Shown: in pieces, positions 5,111 through 8,467 of the stretch
How positions within the stretch are numbered: the first letter of the stretch is position 1
How the letters are laid out: every line of letters starts with the position of its first letter
DNA from: Bacillota bacterium
Lineage (GTDB): Bacteria > Bacillota > Clostridia > Oscillospirales > Ruminococcaceae
NCBI GenBank assembly: GCA_023413185.1
Contig: JAEZQD010000043.1
Coordinates: 1-8,467, forward strand
Length of the DNA: 8,467 nt
Direction of reading: 5' to 3'
Notes under the pieces: generated by a model
The model's database searches: none
Told to the model about the DNA's origin: nothing
The model's input: only the letters and a program-made list of their open reading frames with translations
Position numbers and translations under genes: made by a program

Positions 5111-6757
5111 CTACCGCGGTTCCGAAACGGATTGCGCGTGTGCGATATACGCAAGCGCCTTGTCGGTGCTCCAGAAGAAGCGTGACTCAGGTACGCAGTC
5201 ACAAAGCCCGCACCGCTCAAACATGCGCAAAACCGACGGATGAACGCACGCAAAGTATACAGACGTTCCGTTTTGCTCCAGACGCTGATACAGCTCCTGC
5301 AGGGCGTTTACGCCCGAGATGTCCGCAAGCGGTACGCCGCGCATGGAGAGGATGACATTGCGTTTTTCTCCGCACACCGCAAGCTGCTGCTCCAACCGCC
5401 CCGCCGAACCGAAGTAAAGGGGCCCTGTAATGTAAGCCACACAGGTCTCCTCGTGGCAGATATCCGCGGCATCGTCGCTGAGGCGCCCGCTATCCACCCC
5501 GCACACCTCAATCTCGATGCTTGAGGTTTTGACAACAAACGCAATAATCGAAAACCCAACACCCGCAAGGATGGCGATAGTCAAGTCGAACACAACGGTT
5601 GCCGCCATCGTAATTAAGAATTGCGCCATCGCCGTTTTAATGCGACGGTTAAAGATGTTTTTTATGCTGGTCCACTCGTTCATACGCCATGCGGTCACAA
5701 TCAAAACGCCCGAAAGTGCCGCAAGCGGAATCTCGCTCATAACAGGGGCAAGCAAAAACATCGACGCGAGCATGGTAAGCGCGTGTATAATGCCAGCAAG
5801 TCGTGTTTGGGCACCCGATTTAATCGCGACGCTGGTTCTGGCGATTGCCGCCGTAGCGGGAACACCCCCAAAGAACGGGATGACGATGTTGCCGATGCCC
5901 TGTGCAACCAGCTCTCGGTTTGCATCAAGGCGCTCGTTCTTCATTCTGCCAGCGCTGGCCCCGCACAGCAGGCTTTCAATCAGCCCCAGTGCCGCAATGC
6001 TGATTGCGGGTACGATATAGTCCGGAATTTCCGAATACGAAAGCCGCGCAAAGTGCAGGCGGTTATCCAGCATAAGGGTACGCGGTATTTCGCCGACAGC
6101 CGCGACATCCAATGAAAAGAGCATCTTTGCGGCAACCGCAAGGATGATGGCGGCAAGTGACCCGGGGAAGTAACGCGCAAGCTTTTTGGGGTACAGCATC
6201 ATAAACCCGATTACGGCAAGCCCTATGCCCAGCGATAGCACGTCCACCGATTGCGGTGTACGGAAATAGCTGATTACCTTATGCAGGGTGGTCTCGCCCG
6301 CCGAGGATAACCCGGACAGGTTATCAATCTGCCCCAAAGCTATGATGATGGCAATGCCCGAAGTAAAACCGGTTATTACAGGGGAGGGGATAAACGATAC
6401 CAATCCCCCCAGCTTAAACAGACCGCACAATAAAAGTAGGATACCCGACAAAAGCCCCGCGACGAAGATGCCCTCCAGCCCGTGCTGTGCCACTAGCGGA
6501 ACCAGAATAGCCGCCATGGCACCCGTGGGTCCCGATACTTGAAACGATGCGCCCGACAGCGCGCCAATCAACACGCCTGCGATAATGGCGGTTATCAGCC
6601 CCGCCGCTGCGTCCGCTCCGCTGCTTACGCCAAACGCGAGAGCAAGAGGCAAAGCAACCGCCGCGGTCGTAATGCCCGCGAGGATATCCTTGCCAAGCTT
6701 GCTGCCGCCATAGCCCGAAAACTCCCGCTTGAGCGCGATAATATAATCCCTTATCAT
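5111..6757 (-). CDS. SulP-family anion transporter with STAS domain
   Basis: This 548-residue inner-membrane transporter belongs to SulP/SLC26, which moves sulfate, bicarbonate or other anions; the substrate cannot be told here. The membrane part (about 25-410) consists of many hydrophobic helices. It includes the family signatures ALPLALAFGVSSGADAAAG (35-53) and FQVSGPTGAM (72-81), and the long ESLLCGASAGRMKNERLDAN (261-280) and GGVPATAAIARTSVAIKSGA (297-316) segments. A STAS domain follows (about 435-535) with DISGVNAL (479-486), the loop that matches the phosphorylatable serine region of SpoIIAA-like proteins. The frame is open from a TTG at 6802. I prefer ATG 6757, which gives the usual family N-terminus and has GGGGTGGGG 6 nt upstream. 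A better Shine-Dalgarno, GGGAGGT (6822-6816), lies 13 nt before the TTG, so the start remains uncertain. The HD gene is divergent. Confidence 0.93.
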   Translation of the reverse strand: MIRDYIIALKREFSGYGGSKLGKDILAGITTAAVALPLALAFGVSSGADAAAGLITAIIAGVLIGALSGASFQVSGPTGAMAAILVPLVAQHGLEGIFVAGLLSGILLLLCGLFKLGGLVSFIPSPVITGFTSGIAIIIALGQIDNLSGLSSAGETTLHKVISYFRTPQSVDVLSLGIGLAVIGFMMLYPKKLARYFPGSLAAIILAVAAKMLFSLDVAAVGEIPRTLMLDNRLHFARLSYSEIPDYIVPAISIAALGLIESLLCGASAGRMKNERLDANRELVAQGIGNIVIPFFGGVPATAAIARTSVAIKSGAQTRLAGIIHALTMLASMFLLAPVMSEIPLAALSGVLIVTAWRMNEWTSIKNIFNRRIKTAMAQFLITMAATVVFDLTIAILAGVGFSIIAFVVKTSSIEIEVCGVDSGRLSDDAADICHEETCVAYITGPLYFGSAGRLEQQLAVCGEKRNVILSMRGVPLADISGVNALQELYQRLEQNGTSVYFACVHPSVLRMFERCGLCDCVPESRFFWSTDKALAYIAHAQSVSEPR

Positions 6758-6776
6758 TCGTAACCCCACCCCAAAC

Positions 6777-6805
6777 ATATTGAGCGCGAGTGATGCACTC
6801 AATAT
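6777..6805. repeat. Inverted repeat at the sulP start region
   Basis: ATATTGAG (6777-6784) and CTCAATAT (6798-6805) are perfect 8-bp arms around 13 nt. An alternative inner pairing, GAGTG/CACTC (6788-6792 and 6796-6800), overlaps them. In the sulP message this hairpin would span the candidate TTG start (6802) and an in-frame ATG (6778-6776), between the GGGAGGT site and the preferred ATG at 6757. It may influence which start is used or serve as a DNA operator. Confidence 0.5.
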
Positions 6806-6895
6806 GGAATTTTACACCTCCCAGCGACTTGATGCAAGGGCAATATTTACCGATAGTTTTGCTATGGGGCAAACACAAAGCAGTGAAAGTTGCTA

Positions 6896-6924
6896 TACAC
6901 ACAAAACCTGCCATATGGTATACT
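6896..6924 (+). promoter_or_regulatory. Candidate promoter of the HD-domain gene
   Basis: TATACT (6919-6924) is a good -10. The -35 at 17 nt is TACACA (6896-6901), a modest match. Transcription from about 6931 would give a leader of roughly 37 nt before ATG 6968. The -10 lies inside a partly symmetrical GGTATAC/TGTATCC stretch (6917-6930). Confidence 0.4.
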
Positions 6925-6967
6925 GTATCCAAAACGATCACCACCGCAAAAAGGGGAGGCGTCTTAT

Positions 6968-7462
6968 ATGAGCAGCATCGCAGCGTTGATAGATTGCATG
7001 ACCGCGTACTATGCAAAGGACCAGCGCAGGACCGCGCATTTTTTAAAGGTATATGCCTATGCAAAAACCATCGCACATCTGGAACAGGTGAATGATCAAA
7101 CCTGGCTGATTATTGAGGCTGCCGCCGTAGTTCACGATATTGGGATAAAGGCAAGCGAGCAGAAATATGGCAGCAGTGCGGGAAAGTATCAGGAGCTGGA
7201 GGGACCTCCCCTTGCGCGAGATATGCTTAGCGGCCTTGGCTTTTCGCAGGAAATAACCGAGCGGGTGTGTTACCTCGTGGGACATCATCACACCTACTCC
7301 GATATAGACGGTGCCGACTATCGCATCTTAGTGGAGGCGGACTGGATTGTAAACATTGCGGAGGACGGCATCTGCGCCGAAAGTGCCTACAAGGCGTGTG
7401 AGAAGATCTTTCGCACCCCTTCTGCCATCGCCTTTTTGCACCGATTGTTTGAAGAGGACTAA
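6968..7462 (+). CDS. HD-domain phosphohydrolase
   Basis: This 164-residue protein appears to be a single-domain metal-dependent HD hydrolase. The expected ligands are all visible: His24 (RRTAHFLKVYAYAK), the His56-Asp57 pair (AAVVHDIG, 52-59), the histidines at 106-108 (GHHHTY) and Asp125 (EADWIVN). The family cleaves phosphomonoesters or phosphodiesters, often of nucleotides; the substrate cannot be told. The start is set by GGGGAGG (6953-6959) 8 nt before ATG 6968; an upstream in-frame ATG at 6890 would add 26 residues with no such site and lies ahead of the probable promoter. The gene is divergent from sulP and convergent with the membrane-protein gene. Confidence 0.92.
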   Translation: MSSIAALIDCMTAYYAKDQRRTAHFLKVYAYAKTIAHLEQVNDQTWLIIEAAAVVHDIGIKASEQKYGSSAGKYQELEGPPLARDMLSGLGFSQEITERVCYLVGHHHTYSDIDGADYRILVEADWIVNIAEDGICAESAYKACEKIFRTPSAIAFLHRLFEED

Positions 7463-7497
7463 TGCCGACACCAAACCCAAACGCATACACACAGCAA

Positions 7498-7546
7498 AAC
7501 GCCCGGATATGGCTAGCATTGCAGCAATATCCGGGCGTTACCTTTT
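7498..7546. terminator. Bidirectional terminator between convergent genes
   Basis: AACGCCCGGATAT (7498-7510) pairs perfectly with ATATCCGGGCGTT (7527-7539) over 13 bp, with a 16-nt loop. The plus side continues ACCTTTTGG and the minus side TTTTGCTG, so either transcript could end here. It lies 35 nt after the HD gene stop and just past the stop of the minus-strand membrane protein. Confidence 0.75.
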
Positions 7547-7549
7547 GGT

Positions 7550-7906
7550 TTAGGCAAACCTCGTCAGCAGGTCGCTGATGAGTATTACCGACAAAGCAAG
7601 GGTGAACAACCCCCCAGCAATCAGATAGGTTACTTTGGTGCGCCTCGAGTGGAAGTTTTTAAGCATGAAAAGCGACAGCCCAAAAAACAGAACAAACGCT
7701 ACAGCGTCCACCGCCACATAGACACTGAGGCGGGGCAACCCGAGCATGGGAGACAACCAACTTGAAAGCGGATTGCCCAGCAGATGCAGCATAGGCACAA
7801 CGATAAGTGGCACCGTAGATAACGCAGATTTAGGCTTGTGCCCACGAAGGAACACAAAGAATATTGCAACAAGGATTGCTGTAATTGTCACGCACTCAAC
7901 GATCAA
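7550..7906 (-). CDS. Small four-helix membrane protein of unknown function
   Basis: I do not recognise this 118-residue protein. Four hydrophobic segments at about 6-20, 30-45, 60-82 and 91-114 suggest an integral membrane protein. Short basic loops (RGHKPK at 21-26 and the histidine- and arginine-containing stretch near 85-90) lie between helices. The start is TTG at 7906, because the same frame carries a TGA at 7915-7913. The nearest strong ribosome site AGGAGG (7925-7920) is 13 nt away, which is long. A downstream GTG at codon 6 is an alternative. The gene follows the lipoprotein gene by 40 nt on the same strand and is probably cotranscribed, so the two products may act together at the cell envelope. 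That is inference. Confidence 0.72.
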   Translation of the reverse strand: MIVECVTITAILVAIFFVFLRGHKPKSALSTVPLIVVPMLHLLGNPLSSWLSPMLGLPRLSVYVAVDAVAFVLFFGLSLFMLKNFHSRRTKVTYLIAGGLFTLALSVILISDLLTRFA

Positions 7907-7946
7907 TCGCCTTCACCGTCCTCCTAATATACAATAGATCGGGGTA

Positions 7947-8429
7947 CTACCCCAGCATGGACTCAAACTCTTTGCGAGCCGCTTCCCCGTCCGGCGTGGT
8001 GGTCATAAGGATATAGGTGCCGCGCGTTTCAATTAACGCTTCTGTTATCTTGGGCATCTCTTCTTCGCGATAACCGGTAAACTTATCGGTAAGGTCGGCA
8101 AGACGTGTTTCGATTGCAGCCTTCACCGCGTCAGCATCGCTTTTGTTCTTCAGCCGAAGCACACATACCTCGTCGGCAAGCACCAGTGTAGAGGTGTACA
8201 CGGCGGCATCCTCAAGCATGCCCTCGTCAAGCTCGGTGTACTGGTTGTAAAGCACACTGTCTTCTATTTTAATCATCTCATCAAAGGAGCAGGTGCTCAT
8301 AATACGCGTTGCAATCTCCTCTGCGGAAGGGGTGTTTTTTGGCTCATCGCCACCCGAACAACCCGCGAGTACCAAAACGCCTGCCGTGACCGCCAAAAGC
8401 AAAGTAACCAGTTTTTTGCCATACACCAT
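7947..8429 (-). CDS. DUF4358-like lipoprotein
   Basis: This 160-residue secreted lipoprotein starts with a basic N-terminus and a hydrophobic segment, then the lipobox LAGC with Cys24 as the lipidation site. A short polar linker (SGGDEPKNTPS) leads to the mature domain (about 36-160). The mature part resembles DUF4358 proteins of Clostridia. It has an N-terminal region that pairs ELDEGMLEDAAVYTS with LADEVCVLRLKNKSDADAVK, then a helix ending ADLTDKFTGYREEEMPKI, and a final strand GTYILMTTTPDGEAA. The family assignment is from memory of the pattern, and its function is unknown. ATG 8429 has GGGGGA (8446-8441) 11 nt upstream, a rather long spacing. The four-helix membrane protein follows on the same strand. 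Confidence 0.85.
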   Translation of the reverse strand: MVYGKKLVTLLLAVTAGVLVLAGCSGGDEPKNTPSAEEIATRIMSTCSFDEMIKIEDSVLYNQYTELDEGMLEDAAVYTSTLVLADEVCVLRLKNKSDADAVKAAIETRLADLTDKFTGYREEEMPKITEALIETRGTYILMTTTPDGEAARKEFESMLG

Positions 8430-8452
8430 AATAGTATGCTTCCCCCGTACTG

Positions 8453-8458
8453 TTTATA
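8453..8458 (-). promoter_or_regulatory. Candidate -10 box of the lipoprotein gene
   Basis: Read on the minus strand, TATAAA (8458-8453) in the context GATTATAAAC lies 23 nt before the start codon. The matching -35 would fall beyond the end of the window at 8467, so this cannot be confirmed here. Confidence 0.3.
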
Positions 8459-8467
8459 ATCCCACAT

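Noticed and set aside
5517..6115. Two plus-strand frames of about 165 codons inside sulP
   Set aside because: Both are antisense to well-conserved membrane segments of the transporter; the hydrophobic look is inherited from the complementary strand.
6414..7076. 220-codon minus-strand frame spanning the sulP start and the HD gene
   Set aside because: It crosses two real genes and their shared control region, and shows no domain of its own.
7896..7916. Six-codon GTG frame (VKAIDR) between AGGAGG and the TTG start of the membrane protein
   Set aside because: Only 3 nt separate it from the ribosome site. It may be a coupling peptide, but it is too short to call.
1..8467. CRISPR arrays, insertion sequences, toxin-antitoxin or defence cassettes
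   Set aside because: No evenly spaced repeats, transposase-like frames, or paired small toxin and antitoxin genes are visible on either strand.

Overview
The window looks like chromosomal DNA of an uncultured Clostridia-type Firmicute (Bacillota). The evidence is purine-rich Shine-Dalgarno sites (GGAGG), occasional TTG starts, TTGACA/TATAAT-like promoters with extended -10 TG dinucleotides, T-tailed hairpin terminators, a Clostridia-type glutamine-dependent NAD synthase, an N-terminal-HTH AraC regulator with a GyrI-like domain, and a lipoprotein resembling DUF4358 proteins. This placement is inference from protein style; no search was run.

Layout. Positions 1-343 hold no recognisable gene. 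Two divergent tRNA genes follow, tRNA-Pro(GGG) on the minus strand (393-468) and tRNA-Leu(GAG) on the plus strand (612-695). Each has its own promoter and hairpin terminator. A gene-free, structure-rich stretch (766-1141) contains an orphan terminator-like hairpin and the control region of the next unit. An AT-richer two-gene unit follows: an AraC-family regulator (1142-2050) and a pyridoxamine-oxidase-like flavin-binding protein (2076-2567). A minus-strand gene remnant abuts it tail to tail (2564-2823).

The second half is visibly GC-richer. nadE (3059-4978, plus) encodes a complete glutamine-dependent NAD+ synthase. A hairpin separates it from a convergent SulP-family anion transporter with a C-terminal STAS domain (5111-6757, minus). 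Divergent from sulP is an HD-domain phosphohydrolase (6968-7462, plus). It converges, across a strong hairpin, on a minus-strand pair: a DUF4358-like lipoprotein (8429-7947) followed by a four-helix membrane protein (7906-7550), probably one operon.

Most of this is ordinary housekeeping and accessory content. I see no CRISPR array, insertion sequence, phage module, toxin-antitoxin pair or defence cassette, and no convincing undescribed system. The best leads are regulatory: a pair of direct repeats built on TTTCGAAA upstream of the AraC gene, a palindrome at the nadE promoter, an inverted repeat at the sulP start region, and an orphan terminator that could end a small RNA.
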